Below, one piece after another: positions 51,150-61,200 of a stretch of DNA of 64,000 nucleotides. Each line of letters begins with the position of its first letter. The first letter of the stretch is position 1. The notes under the pieces were generated by a model that had not been told where the DNA came from, ran no database searches, and worked only from the letters and a program-made list of their open reading frames with translations. The position numbers and the translations under genes are program-made. Source of the stretch: Mucilaginibacter endophyticus (GTDB lineage: Bacteria; Bacteroidota; Bacteroidia; Sphingobacteriales; Sphingobacteriaceae); the NCBI RefSeq assembly GCF_003351025.1, contig NZ_QPCG01000004.1:372001-436000 (forward strand), written 5' to 3'.

Positions 51150-52499
51150 ATGCCAGCGGATAAACCACCACTTTCCAAACAGCTTGCCTATGCCTGCGGA
51201 ATGATAGGCTGGAGCATCATGACCAATATTATTATTGTGATGCTGCCCTACTTTTATCTGCCGCCAAGTAATGCCCGGCTTACCCCCTTAGTTCCCCAGC
51301 TGCTGCTTTTCGGGGTGTTTAATATCATGTCGGCCATAACTGCTTCGGGGCGTTTGGTTGACGCCTTTTTTGATCCTTTTATTGCTTCGCTAAGTGACAA
51401 AAGCGAAAACCGCAAAGGCCGGCGGATCCCCTATATGAAGTGGGCCATTATTCCGGCTGTTGTTTTTTGCTCCCTTACTTTTTGCCCGCTGGTAAAAGGC
51501 GAAAGCATCCATAACGCTTACTGGCTCGTTTTTACCCTTATCTGCTTTTTCATGGGTGCTACGGCCTACATTATACCCTATAATGCACTGCTCCCCGAGC
51601 TTACACGCACAGGTGCCGAACGGGTTGAATTATCATCCTTGCAACAGGTTGGTTTTGTGATTGGCATTATCCTGTCGGCCATGGTGAACAACTTTGCCGA
51701 TTGGCTGCAAAGCTTCACCCACATTACCAATCGCGATACCGCCGTACAATACACCATTTGGGGTCTTGCGATTTTTGCCGGGCTGGTAATGCTTGTGCCT
51801 GTGTTTGCCATTGATGAAAAACGATATTCAAACAGTCAGCCATCGCACCTGCCCTTGTTGCCTGCAATTCAAAAAACTTTCGGCAACCGCAATTTTAAAT
51901 ATTATCTCATCTCCGACTTCTCGTTCTATATGGCGCTCAGCATCATATCAAGCGGACTGTTATTCTTTTTAAAATCGTTGCTGGGGCTACCCGAGTCGTT
52001 GGGTGGCGAATTGATGGGCTCCATGGTTTTGGTATCGCTGGTGTTTTACCCGCTGGTAAACTATCTCAGCAAAAAAATAGGCAAAAAACCAATTGTGATA
52101 TTTTCGTTTGGTTTATTGAGCCTCGTTTTTATAGCCATATTTTTCCTCGGAAAATTTCCTATTGCACCTAAGCTGCAGATCTATGCGTTAGTACTCAGCG
52201 CTTCTTTTCCACTGGCTTCCTTAGGCATACTTCCCAACGCCATTCTTGCCGAAATAGCCCAAACAGACGCCAAACAAACCGGCGAAAACCGGGAGGGCAT
52301 GTTCTTCGCGGTAAAATACCTATTTGTAAAACTCGGCCAAACTTTGGGCATAGCGCTGTTTGCTTTCCTGACGGTATACGGTAAAGATCCGGGTAATGAT
52401 TACGGCCTGCGTTTAAATGGTATTTGTGGCTGCGTGTTATGCTTACTGGCAATTGTGTTCTTCAGCAGGTTCCGGGAATGCGACAATGCCAGAGATTAA
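51150..52499 (+). CDS. MFS transporter of the glycoside-pentoside-hexuronide cation symporter group (MelB-like)
   Basis: 449 residues with about twelve membrane segments. GPH features: GRLVDAFFDPFIASLSDKSENRKGRRIPYM (the D/R-rich loop 2-3), then a mirrored loop YPLVNYLSKKIGKKPIVIFSFG. It imports a sugar with Na+ or H+. It lies 53 bases after the molybdoenzyme gene but shares no obvious function; sugar specificity unknown. A sugar phosphate isomerase-like gene converges from the other side. Confidence 0.88.
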   Translation: MPADKPPLSKQLAYACGMIGWSIMTNIIIVMLPYFYLPPSNARLTPLVPQLLLFGVFNIMSAITASGRLVDAFFDPFIASLSDKSENRKGRRIPYMKWAIIPAVVFCSLTFCPLVKGESIHNAYWLVFTLICFFMGATAYIIPYNALLPELTRTGAERVELSSLQQVGFVIGIILSAMVNNFADWLQSFTHITNRDTAVQYTIWGLAIFAGLVMLVPVFAIDEKRYSNSQPSHLPLLPAIQKTFGNRNFKYYLISDFSFYMALSIISSGLLFFLKSLLGLPESLGGELMGSMVLVSLVFYPLVNYLSKKIGKKPIVIFSFGLLSLVFIAIFFLGKFPIAPKLQIYALVLSASFPLASLGILPNAILAEIAQTDAKQTGENREGMFFAVKYLFVKLGQTLGIALFAFLTVYGKDPGNDYGLRLNGICGCVLCLLAIVFFSRFRECDNARD

Positions 52500-52555
52500 C
52501 CGAGCTTGTAAAATAAACCCTACATAGTCATCCAGACGGCGATTTCCCTAATCAA

Positions 52556-52678
52556 CTATCTGCCAGTTTCTTTTGTCACGGAGCTTGGTTGCCTTCCGCT
52601 TTGTGCTTCGGCCGCACAGGCAAAAAGAAAGGAAGCCAGTAAAACTGCTATAAGATATTTGATTACGGTGGGGCTCAT
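52556..52678 (-). CDS. small secreted peptide or lipoprotein, 40 residues (predicted)
   Basis: A short frame from ATG at 52678 encodes a hydrophobic leader (IKYLIAVLLASFLFACAAEA) with a signal-peptidase-like AEA or lipobox-like FAC, then a polar tail (QSGRQPSSVTKETGR). It lies between the MFS gene and the isomerase-like gene. No family recognised. Its reality rests on the leader alone. Confidence 0.35.
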   Translation of the reverse strand: MSPTVIKYLIAVLLASFLFACAAEAQSGRQPSSVTKETGR

Positions 52679-52733
52679 TTTTCCTGCTTGCCTTAAATGA
52701 TGATATCAATGTTAATATTGATGAAATAAAAAA

Positions 52734-52759
52734 GCCTGCAATTTGTTTTAATTGCAGGC
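52734..52759 (-). terminator. intrinsic terminator of the isomerase-like gene
   Basis: GCCTGCAA and TTGCAGGC form the stem with a 10-base loop; on the minus strand TTTTTT follows. Confidence 0.82.
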
Positions 52760-52785
52760 CCCTATATCTGTGTGTAAAAGCAATA

Positions 52786-53670
52786 TTACACCAAATTCTT
52801 TTTAATGTAGCTGATGCTTTGGCTAATGCTGTCAAAAGGATCGCCTGGGCAAACATCCTGCTCTACAAAGAAATACTGAAGACCTGATTTTTTGGCCTGG
52901 GTAAAGATCTTTTTAAAGTCGATAGTACCATTACCTACCTCAGTAAATTTCTTTTCAGGGGTTTTATCCATATCCTTAACATGCCATAATGGGAAACGGC
53001 CCGGATGCTTATTGATTAAGGCGATAGGATCCTGGTTGGCTTTGGTTACCCAGTAAAGGTCCATCTCCATTTTTACAAGATTTTTATCGGTGCTATCCAG
53101 CAAAATCTCGTAAGGATATTTGCCGTTTTCCTGGATAAATTCAAAATCGTGGTTATGATAGCAAAGCTGGATGCCCGCACCTTTACAGGTTTCGCCGGCT
53201 ATATCAAGCATGTTGGCAACGTTTTTATAATGATCAAGATTGCCACGCTCAGATTGCGACAGGTAAGCGCAAACCATATATTTTACACCTGCTTCTGCAG
53301 CATCGTCAACGGCCTTTTTCCAGTCGTTCATGATGGTGCCTTTCTGGTGTTCGCCATTAACCAGCTCTTCGCCTAAGCGATAGTGCGCGCTTGGCATAAT
53401 CAGGCCGTTTTGTTTTAAAACATTGGCAAAATCAGTTGGACGCATGCCATAAAATAATTCGGTACCGGTATAGGTTGCACCTTCAACAGATGTGAAGCCC
53501 GTTTTGGCAACTTTTGCTAACGCGGCAACCGGATCGGCAGCCATAGCATCGCGTACAGTATATAATTGTAAGCCGATGTATTTTTTATCATAAGCAAACA
53601 AATTAGGAGCTGCCAGCAAGCCTGCTGAAAGTAGCGCCGAGGTTTTAAGGAAAGAGCGTCTGGTAGTCAT
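52786..53670 (-). CDS. sugar phosphate isomerase/epimerase-like TIM-barrel protein with Tat leader
   Basis: 294 residues. Leader TTRRSFLKTSALLSAGLLAAP is Tat-like. The AP-endonuclease-2/xylose-isomerase-like fold is seen in YIGLQLYTVRDAMAADPVAALAKVAKTGFTSVE, YHNHDFEF (metal His), EMDLYWVTKA, FPLWHVKDMDKT and YFFVEQDVCPGDPF. Many Bacteroidota carry such secreted proteins for sugar conversion. Exact substrate unknown. Confidence 0.88.
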   Translation of the reverse strand: MTTRRSFLKTSALLSAGLLAAPNLFAYDKKYIGLQLYTVRDAMAADPVAALAKVAKTGFTSVEGATYTGTELFYGMRPTDFANVLKQNGLIMPSAHYRLGEELVNGEHQKGTIMNDWKKAVDDAAEAGVKYMVCAYLSQSERGNLDHYKNVANMLDIAGETCKGAGIQLCYHNHDFEFIQENGKYPYEILLDSTDKNLVKMEMDLYWVTKANQDPIALINKHPGRFPLWHVKDMDKTPEKKFTEVGNGTIDFKKIFTQAKKSGLQYFFVEQDVCPGDPFDSISQSISYIKKNLV

Positions 53671-53802
53671 TGGTTATGTTTTTTGATTGGTTGTGTAAAT
53701 ATAACACATTAAAAATGCCAATTCAAAGACACAAACAACATTGATTGGTTTAATGCCATATCCAATAAAAATAATACAAATAGGATTGAGCTAAACAAAA
53801 AA

Positions 53803-53818
53803 GGCCGCTAAAGCGACC
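53803..53818 (-). terminator. intrinsic terminator of the peptide deformylase gene
   Basis: On the minus strand GGTCGCT-TT-AGCGGCC (one G-U) is followed by TTTTTTG. Confidence 0.7.
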
Positions 53819-53840
53819 CATAATTCAGTGTTTTTAAAAA

Positions 53841-54413
53841 TTATCTTCCTTTTTTAATGTTCGGAAATTTCATTTTATAATCCACATCAACCATGCCTTT
53901 TGAAATATCGTTAAGCTTTTTCTCGATAAGGCGCTTGCGCAAAGGGCTTAGCTTATCGGTAAACAACTTACCTTCAATATGGTCGTACTCATGCTGAATA
54001 ACGCGTGCTGCCATGCCTTTAAATGTCTCTTCGTGGTGTTTCCAGTCGGCATCATAGTATGACATGCGTACAACCGGTTTGCGATATACATCCTCGCGGA
54101 TATCCGGAATGCTCAGGCAACCCTCGTTAAAGCCCCACTCCTCACCTGTTTCTTCCAAAATAGTAGCATTAATGAATGCCTTCTTGAAATCCTTCAATTC
54201 CGGTTCATCATCGTCAAATGGGGTAGCATCAACCACAAACAAACGCATAGACATGCCTACCTGGGGAGCAGCCAAACCAACGCCACGGGCAGCATACATG
54301 GTTTCAAACATATTCTCAACCAATTCTTTTATATGCGGATACTCGTCGGGCTCAATGGCTGTCGCTTTCTTTCTTAAAACAGGATCACCGTAGGCAATGA
54401 TAGGATACTTCAT
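53841..54413 (-). CDS. def: peptide deformylase
   Basis: 190 residues. The three motifs are present: GVGLAAPQ (motif 1, about 44-51), EGCLSIP (motif 2, metal Cys) and HEYDHIEG (motif 3, two metal His). It removes the formyl group from nascent N-terminal Met. It lies 17 bases downstream of the M16 peptidase gene on the same strand, so the two may share a transcript. Confidence 0.97.
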   Translation of the reverse strand: MKYPIIAYGDPVLRKKATAIEPDEYPHIKELVENMFETMYAARGVGLAAPQVGMSMRLFVVDATPFDDDEPELKDFKKAFINATILEETGEEWGFNEGCLSIPDIREDVYRKPVVRMSYYDADWKHHEETFKGMAARVIQHEYDHIEGKLFTDKLSPLRKRLIEKKLNDISKGMVDVDYKMKFPNIKKGR

Positions 54414-54430
54414 CGTGCAAAAATAAAGGA

Positions 54431-55663
54431 TTATTGCTTAGGCTCAAATAGCAAAGTTATCAAGCGGTTATTATCAAAAATTTCATTGCTGATCTCCAAT
54501 AGTTGTTCGGCACTCACCTGGTTAATTTTAGCAAAGATCTCTTCCAGCGTATCAATGCGGTTAAAATCAACCATGCTTTTGGCCATGGCTATAATAAGGC
54601 TCATGCGGTTTTCTTCTGCCAGGGCTATCTGCCCTATAAATTTTTGCCGGGCCTGGTGCAACTGTAATGTTCCCAGCTTTTGCTCCCTCAGCTTTTTCAA
54701 CTCCTTATGAACCAGTTTTGAGGCCTTGGCCGCCTTTTCGGCATCGGTACCAAAATATATCGAGAAGATCCCGGTATCGGTTAGCGGAGTATAGTTTGAT
54801 TCGACAGTATAGGCAATTCCGTGCTTTTCCCTGATCTCCAGGTTTAGGCGACTGCTCATGCCAACGCCACCAAGCAGGTTGTTAAGCAACAATAAACCCC
54901 ATTTATGCTCATGCGCCGTTGAATAAGCCTGCGTGCCTATAATGCAATGCGTTTGCGAAATAGGTTTGTTAACGAGGTGGATGCCGGCCGGGCTCAATAC
55001 AGGCTGTATCCTGTTTTTCTGAAGCTGATTGAAAGGTACGTGCCCGAAATATTTTTCGGACATGGCCACCAGTTTTTTGAAATCATAATTGCCATGCACG
55101 GCAAAGATCATTTCGGTGGTGTTGTAATTGGCCGCTATAAACTTGCGGATATCATCGCCGTTAAGCCGGCCAACGGTTTCGGGGGTACCCAAAATATTTT
55201 GCCCCATCGGATGGCCCTTAAACAAAAGCTCCTCAAAATCATCCTGGATAGCTTCTTCCGGCTGGTCGAGATAAGACGCTATTTCATCTAAAATAACACC
55301 CCGCTCCTTTTCCTGCTCATCATCCGGAAAGGTAGAATGGAATAAAATATCCTCAAAAAGATCCATCGTGCGATCGAGGTGCTGGTTAAGCAACGACGCA
55401 TGGATGCAAGTATATTCCTTAGTGGTATAGGCGTTCAGGTCGGCACCAACAAGCTCAAGCCTGTTTAGGATCTGGTTAGTGTTGCGCCTTTCGGTTTCTT
55501 TAAACAGCAGGTGTTCAATAAAGTGCGCAAGCCCCTCCTGTCCCGGAAGCTCATCTCTTGAACCTGCATTTACAATAAAACAGCAATGTGTAATTGCCGA
55601 TGGCCAGTGTTTGTAAAGTATACGAATGCCATTGGGCAAAGTATAAAGTTGATAGTCAATCAT
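54431..55663 (-). CDS. M16 family (pitrilysin-like) zinc peptidase
   Basis: 410 residues, one-chain form of the mitochondrial-processing-peptidase/YmxG group. Zinc site HFIEH (His47, Glu50, His51) with the distal Glu in ERGVILDEIASYLDQPEE. The N-terminal LPNGIRILYKHWPSAITHCCFIVNAGSRDE is typical. No signal peptide. A TATCTTTG box lies 8 bases before the start, so the leader is very short. Confidence 0.95.
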   Translation of the reverse strand: MIDYQLYTLPNGIRILYKHWPSAITHCCFIVNAGSRDELPGQEGLAHFIEHLLFKETERRNTNQILNRLELVGADLNAYTTKEYTCIHASLLNQHLDRTMDLFEDILFHSTFPDDEQEKERGVILDEIASYLDQPEEAIQDDFEELLFKGHPMGQNILGTPETVGRLNGDDIRKFIAANYNTTEMIFAVHGNYDFKKLVAMSEKYFGHVPFNQLQKNRIQPVLSPAGIHLVNKPISQTHCIIGTQAYSTAHEHKWGLLLLNNLLGGVGMSSRLNLEIREKHGIAYTVESNYTPLTDTGIFSIYFGTDAEKAAKASKLVHKELKKLREQKLGTLQLHQARQKFIGQIALAEENRMSLIIAMAKSMVDFNRIDTLEEIFAKINQVSAEQLLEISNEIFDNNRLITLLFEPKQ

Positions 55664-55670
55664 TCGGCTG

Positions 55671-55678
55671 CAAAGATA
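55671..55678 (-). promoter_or_regulatory. promoter -7 element of the M16 peptidase/def unit
   Basis: TATCTTTG on the minus strand, ending 8 bases before the start codon, so the transcript would be nearly leaderless. Confidence 0.45.
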
Positions 55679-55807
55679 CGCTTATAAGTCATAATTATTT
55701 TTCACGCTATTGTAAGTGATTTATGGTATTTTAGGCGCTTAAATCCAACTACATCTACCGTTAAATAGCAATGTTTAACACATTGAAAAACAAAAAGACT
55801 GACCCCA

Positions 55808-56347
55808 ATGAAAAAACAAATTGCCGACCTTGAATTTGAACCAATGATTACCGCCCAACAGATCGAAGAACGGGTAAAAGCTATTGGTGCACAAATAAGT
55901 GAAGATTTTAAAGACACTGTTCCTGTTTTAGTAGGCGTACTTAACGGCAGCTTCCTTTTTATCGCCGATCTAATTAAAAAAGTGTCTATTCCCTGCGAGA
56001 TCAATTTTACCAAGCTGGCTTCCTATTATGGAGGTACCACCAGTACTTTAAAAATAAGAGAGGATATTGATTTAACCGTTGATATAAAAGGCCGCGATGT
56101 GCTTATTATTGAAGACATTGTTGATACCGGCAATACCGCTCATTATTTGATTGAAAAATTGAAAGAAAGGGAACCCGCTTCATTAAAGATGTGTTCGCTG
56201 TTACTAAAACCAGCTGCCCTCCAAAAAAAGATAGAAGAACTTAAGTATGTGGGCTTTGAAATTGAAAACGAATTTGTAGTAGGTTACGGGCTCGACTATA
56301 AAGAAATGGGCAGGAACCTTGCCGATATTTACAAAAAAGTAGGCTAA
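55808..56347 (+). CDS. hpt: hypoxanthine phosphoribosyltransferase
   Basis: 179 residues. The PRPP-binding loop VLIIEDIVDTGNTAHYL is clear, with VGVLNGSFLFIADLIKK before it and EFVVGYGLDYKEMGRNL near the C-terminus. It salvages hypoxanthine (and often guanine) to the nucleotide. Single gene. Confidence 0.95.
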   Translation: MKKQIADLEFEPMITAQQIEERVKAIGAQISEDFKDTVPVLVGVLNGSFLFIADLIKKVSIPCEINFTKLASYYGGTTSTLKIREDIDLTVDIKGRDVLIIEDIVDTGNTAHYLIEKLKEREPASLKMCSLLLKPAALQKKIEELKYVGFEIENEFVVGYGLDYKEMGRNLADIYKKVG

Positions 56348-56442
56348 AGCAATCCGGCGTTTTGATTGGTTTATAGGAAGTTGCGCGCAATTTTTTTAAC
56401 ACCCGATTAAAACAAAGACCAACCTATGCCGTTTTAGGGTTT

Positions 56443-56943
56443 ATGAAATATACATCTTTACTTTTATCAGGCTGCATGGCAGCATCGTTCTTGTTCTCTT
56501 CATGTGATAAAGAAACGTCAACAACCTCAAACGTTGCTATTACTGTAACCGATGGCTTAACCGGAGCGGCATCGGCTGGTGCTACCGTAAAACTGTACGA
56601 CGACGTAAATAAACCCAACACCGGCGAAGCCCCTGCCTATACACTTACTGCAGATGCTTCAGGAAAAATATCTGCACCGGTTGCCTATATTGGCGGCTAT
56701 TACATTGTTGCTGAAAACGGCACCCGCAAAAGCTATTACGGCGGCCTTATTCCGATAGGTATTTTCAAAACACAATCGGATATCGACGCAAGTCCAAAGC
56801 AAACTCCGGCAGCAACAATAGGCTCGGTAAAGTTTAAGGACACCAACGGCGATGGCGTTATCAACGATGCTGACAAAACACATGCGCCGCTCTTGTTCCT
56901 GGAAGCAGGACAAACGCTAACTTACAGTACCGCGGTTTATTAA
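56443..56943 (+). CDS. lipoprotein with an EF-hand-like/dockerin-type loop, function unknown
   Basis: 166 residues. Lipobox FSSC (Cys21) after a signal sequence. The middle resembles a carboxypeptidase-regulatory-like beta fold (ITVTDGLTGAASAGATVKLYDD). The loop DTNGDGVINDADK (about 139-151) is a canonical calcium-binding EF-hand/dockerin type loop. A short outer-membrane lipoprotein; partner unknown. It ends at a strong terminator. Confidence 0.78.
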   Translation: MKYTSLLLSGCMAASFLFSSCDKETSTTSNVAITVTDGLTGAASAGATVKLYDDVNKPNTGEAPAYTLTADASGKISAPVAYIGGYYIVAENGTRKSYYGGLIPIGIFKTQSDIDASPKQTPAATIGSVKFKDTNGDGVINDADKTHAPLLFLEAGQTLTYSTAVY

Positions 56944-56965
56944 TTTTTAAACATATTATCAAAGA

Positions 56966-56995
56966 GGGATGCAGGTATAAACTGCATCCCTTTTA
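56966..56995 (+). terminator. intrinsic terminator of the EF-hand lipoprotein gene
   Basis: GGGATGCAG and CTGCATCCC form a perfect 9-base stem, followed by TTTTATT. Confidence 0.82.
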
Positions 56996-57042
56996 TTATT
57001 TATACGGTATGGTTTTGATTTATAGTTTTCTACATTTGGTAC

Positions 57043-58098
57043 ATGTTGAAGAACCTATTATTTCTTGTCATACTTTTTTTTGCAATAAAACCGGCAAAGG
57101 GCCAAATCAAAGACACCACGATATATTACTTCAGATATACAAGCATAAGCCAAAAAACAGCCAAAACCGTTATTACGGCCGATAGTGCTGATTTCATCAG
57201 GGTTATTTTACCCGCTGATTCAGGAGATCAAAAACTAAATATCAGAGAATATTATCCCAATGGCCAAGTAAAACTCGCCAGTAAAGCATATACCAACAAT
57301 CCGAATAACCTGGAGGCCTTTAAAATTTCATTGGCAGGCGATTGTTTAAGTTTTTATCCTGATGGAAAGCGGAACCGTGTAACTCATTACGATAATGGAT
57401 ACAAGAATGGGGATGAATTTCAATATTACCCTAATGGCAAACTGTATTCCCGTATTACAAACAGACTGAACAAAAATGGAAGATCAGACAGAAGTCTTTT
57501 TGCCGATTGTTACGCTCCCGATGGCAAACAAATTTGTACCGATGGCAAGGGCTATTGGGTTATTTATAACGAGAATGACTTCAAAACTGTAACTTTTGAA
57601 GGTCAGGTTTTAAATGGTTTACCAGAAGGTAGCTGGCGCGGTACTATTTACACGGGCGACACCATAAAATATGTTTATAACTATCACAACGGAGAGTTTA
57701 TCAGCGGAATTGGATTTGACGAAAAAGGCGGCGCACACCCGTTTAAAGATGAAGTTTCAGATGCTTATTTCAAGGGGGGAACGCAAGCTTTTATAAATTT
57801 AATAAATCGAAAGGTTCATCACCTCAATGATTCAACGCGTCAAAAGCTATCGCTAAAGAATGTATTTGCCCAGTTTACGGTCGAAAAGAATGGCAAAGTA
57901 TCGAGTGTAAAAATATATGCAAATGATCTTACCGCATTTGCAAAACAAGAAATTGCAGCAATATTATCGGATACAGAGTGGGAACCTGCAAAATACGTTG
58001 GTGTACCGGTAGCTGATAGCGTTTTTACTGCCTTAGAACAAGGTTACTCATCATATAATGATACAACGAACCATATATTTATCCGTACAGATAACTAA
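57043..58098 (+). CDS. secreted MORN-like repeat protein with TonB C-terminal-like domain
   Basis: 351 residues with a signal peptide (LLFLVILFFAIKPAKG). MORN/YwqK-type units are visible: REYYPNGQVKLASKAY, CLSFYPDGKRNRVTHYDNGYKNGDEFQYYPNGKLYS, YAPDGKQICTDGKGYWVIYNEND. The last 90 residues (FAQFTVEKNGKVSSVKIYAN..EIAAILSDTEWEPAKYVGVPV) look like a TonB C-terminal domain. The whole resembles Bacteroidota antitoxin-like or TonB-accessory proteins. No membrane anchor beyond the leader. Confidence 0.8.
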   Translation: MLKNLLFLVILFFAIKPAKGQIKDTTIYYFRYTSISQKTAKTVITADSADFIRVILPADSGDQKLNIREYYPNGQVKLASKAYTNNPNNLEAFKISLAGDCLSFYPDGKRNRVTHYDNGYKNGDEFQYYPNGKLYSRITNRLNKNGRSDRSLFADCYAPDGKQICTDGKGYWVIYNENDFKTVTFEGQVLNGLPEGSWRGTIYTGDTIKYVYNYHNGEFISGIGFDEKGGAHPFKDEVSDAYFKGGTQAFINLINRKVHHLNDSTRQKLSLKNVFAQFTVEKNGKVSSVKIYANDLTAFAKQEIAAILSDTEWEPAKYVGVPVADSVFTALEQGYSSYNDTTNHIFIRTDN

Positions 58099-58115
58099 TT
58101 ATGAAGATAATCGCA

Positions 58116-58145
58116 ATTAGTTGATGTGTTTTTACATCAACTAAT
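58116..58145. terminator. strong hairpin between the MORN-like gene and mfd
   Basis: TTAGTTGATGT and ACATCAACTAA form a perfect 11-base stem with a 6-base loop. The T tract on the plus strand is broken, so it may be a terminator for the upstream gene. Confidence 0.6.
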
Positions 58146-58260
58146 CGTGTTTTAATATCTTTAGATGAATAGCCGGTATCCTTCCACGAATTGCCGTGTA
58201 ACACGACAATTTGTTTTATGAAAGCAGTGATACCGCGGGGACACACCAATGGGAAGATAA

Positions 58261-61200
58261 TTATGCTATCCCAGCTACTTCGCTCAACATCCTCACCGCC
58301 TCGTCAACGCTATCAATTCCCTCAATCCCTAACCGAAGCGTGTTTTTTACCTCTTTTAAATTAGTACGCCTTGGGTTATTTTTTACAAAATCGAGCACAT
58401 TACGGAAAGCTTCTGTTTCAAAATAGCTTGACTGCTGGTTGGTGATAAAATACCCTCTCAACACGTTTTTCTTGAGCGAGATCTTTTCAAATCCAATTGC
58501 TTTACCCAACCATTGCAAACGCATGGTATTTAGCAAACTGTCAACCTGAGGCGGCACAGGGCCAAATCGATCGTGCAACTTTTGCCTGAAAGCGTTTAGC
58601 TCAACTTCGTTTTCCAGTTTAGAAAGCTCGGTATACAGGTTATATCGTTCAGAGAGATTAGTCACATATTCATCAGGGATCAGGATCTCCAGGTCGGTAT
58701 CTATCTGCGTGAAAGAAATGTATGGCCGAGGTTTATCTTCCGGGAACACATCTTTAAACTCATCATCCTTCAGTTCCTGAATAGCCTCGTCCAAAATCTT
58801 GTGGTACATTTCAAAGCCTATTTCCGCAATGAAACCGCTTTGCTCGGCGCCAAGCAGGTTACCGCTTCCGCGGATATCCAAATCTCGCATTGCTACGTTG
58901 AAACCACTGCCCAGGTCGCTGAACTCTTCAATAGCGCTAAGACGTTTACGGGCCTCGCTGGTGAGCGTTGATAACGGCGGACTTAACAGATAACAATATG
59001 CTTTTTTATTGCTCCTGCCTACGCGGCCACGCATCTGGTGCAAATCGCTCAAACCAAACATATGGGCGTAGTTGATGATGATGGTATTGGCATTAGGAAT
59101 ATCCAACCCGGCCTCAATAATTGTTGTGGCCACCAATACATCATACTCGTGGTTCACAAACTTCAACATCACGTCTTCCAGATCGTCACCTTCCAATTGC
59201 CCATGCGCTATGCCTATACGGGCCTTAGGAACCAGCTTGCGGATCATACCTCCCAATTGCGGCAAATCGGCCACGCGGTTATGAATAAAGAAGATTTGCC
59301 CGCCGCGGTCTATTTCAAATTCAACAGCCTCCTTAATGAGCTTATCATTAAATACATGCAACTCGGTAACTACCGGCTGGCGGTTTGGCGGCGGCGTTGA
59401 TATGATAGAAAGGTCGCGTGCGCCCATTAACGAAAAATGAAGCGTACGCGGTATAGGCGTTGCAGTTAACGTAAGCGTGTCCACATTGGCGCGCATCTGT
59501 TTCAGCTTTTCTTTGGTTGATACGCCAAACTTCTGCTCTTCGTCAATGATCATGAGGCCAAGGTCTTTAAACTTCACATCCTTGCTTACCAAACGATGGG
59601 TACCTATGATGATGTCAACCTTGCCCTCCTTTAGTTTCTCTAAGGTATCCTTGATCTGCCTTGTCGATTTAAAGCGGTTTACGTAATCAATGTTGGCAGG
59701 GAAACCCTTGAGCCTGTCGGTAAACGTTTTATAATGCTGTGCCGCAAGGATAGTTGTCGGCACCAATATGGCCACCTGCTTGCTATCGGCAACGGCTTTA
59801 AAAGCCGCGCGGACAGCTACTTCGGTTTTGCCAAAGCCTACGTCGCCACAAATGAGGCGATCCATAGGGTGTGGCGACTCCATGTCTTTTTTAAAATCGG
59901 CAGTGGCCTTTTCCTGGTCGGGCGTATCCTCATACAGGAACGATGCCTCCAATTCGGTTTGCAGATAACTATCGGGCGAAAAGGCATTACCGTGCTGGGC
60001 TTTACGGAGGGCGTAAAGCTTGATCAGGTCACGGGCTATGTCCTTAACTTTTTTTTTTGTTGTTTTCTTAAGACGTTCCCAGGTATCAGTCCCCAGCTTA
60101 TTCATTTTGGGAACTGAGCCCTCTTTACCGCTGAATTTAGAGATACGGTTAAGCGAGTTGATGTTCACATACAGCAGGTCATTATCGGCATAAATAAGCC
60201 TGATCATTTCCTGTTGTTTACCGTTTACATCTACTTTTTCCAGGCCGGCGTATTTGCCTATACCATGGTCAATATGGGTAACATAATCGCCGGGCTTAAG
60301 GTCACGAAGTTCTTTAAGGGTGATGGCCTGCGAACGCTGGTAGCCTTTGCGCGTTTTGTATTTGTAGTAACGATCAAAAATCTGGTGATCTGTGTAACAG
60401 GCCAGTTTTTGCTCCTGGTCGATAAAACCTTCGCGTACCGAAATACTAATAGGCGTAAATTTTACGGTTTTATCCAGATCATCCAAAATGGCGTATAAAC
60501 GTTCAATCTGTTTAGCCGAATCGGTCAGGATAAAATTCTCAATCTTTTCGGCTTCGTTATTTTTAAAGTTATGGATAAGCAGCGTAAAATCTTTATTGAA
60601 CGATGGCTGCGGACGCATATCAAAATTGACAACGGTAGCATCATGGTAAAAGAATTGCTTGCCAAACTCCACCACCGGGAAATCGTGTAACTGATCGGCA
60701 ATCAGTTTTTCGTCGGTAAAGCCAAACTTAGGGTCAATCCAGTCAGGGTTTTGCGCTTTTTCATCTGCCGACAGCGCTTTCCAAAGGTTTACCGCTTTTT
60801 TGTACCCGGTTTGGATAATATCCAGCGTAAACTGAACATCTTTTATCCATACCTGTGTACCCGGCTCCACATATTCCAGCAGGGAAATATTATTCTCTGT
60901 CAAAAACTTGGATTGAACGTTAGGTACAATGGTAATGCTTTTAACCCGCTCGGCCGATAGCTGGCTTTCGATCTCAAACGTACGGATGGATTCGATGTAA
61001 TCGCCAAAAAACTCCACCCGGTACGGAAGCATATGCGAAAACGAGAAAATATCAACGATACCGCCGCGAATGGAGAATTGTCCCGGCTCATACACAAAAT
61101 CAACCCGCTCAAAATCGTACTCAATCAAAAATTCATTGATAAAATCGATGCTGAGTTTATTTTCAACAGCAATTTCAAGTGTGTTTTTTTCGAGCGAGGA

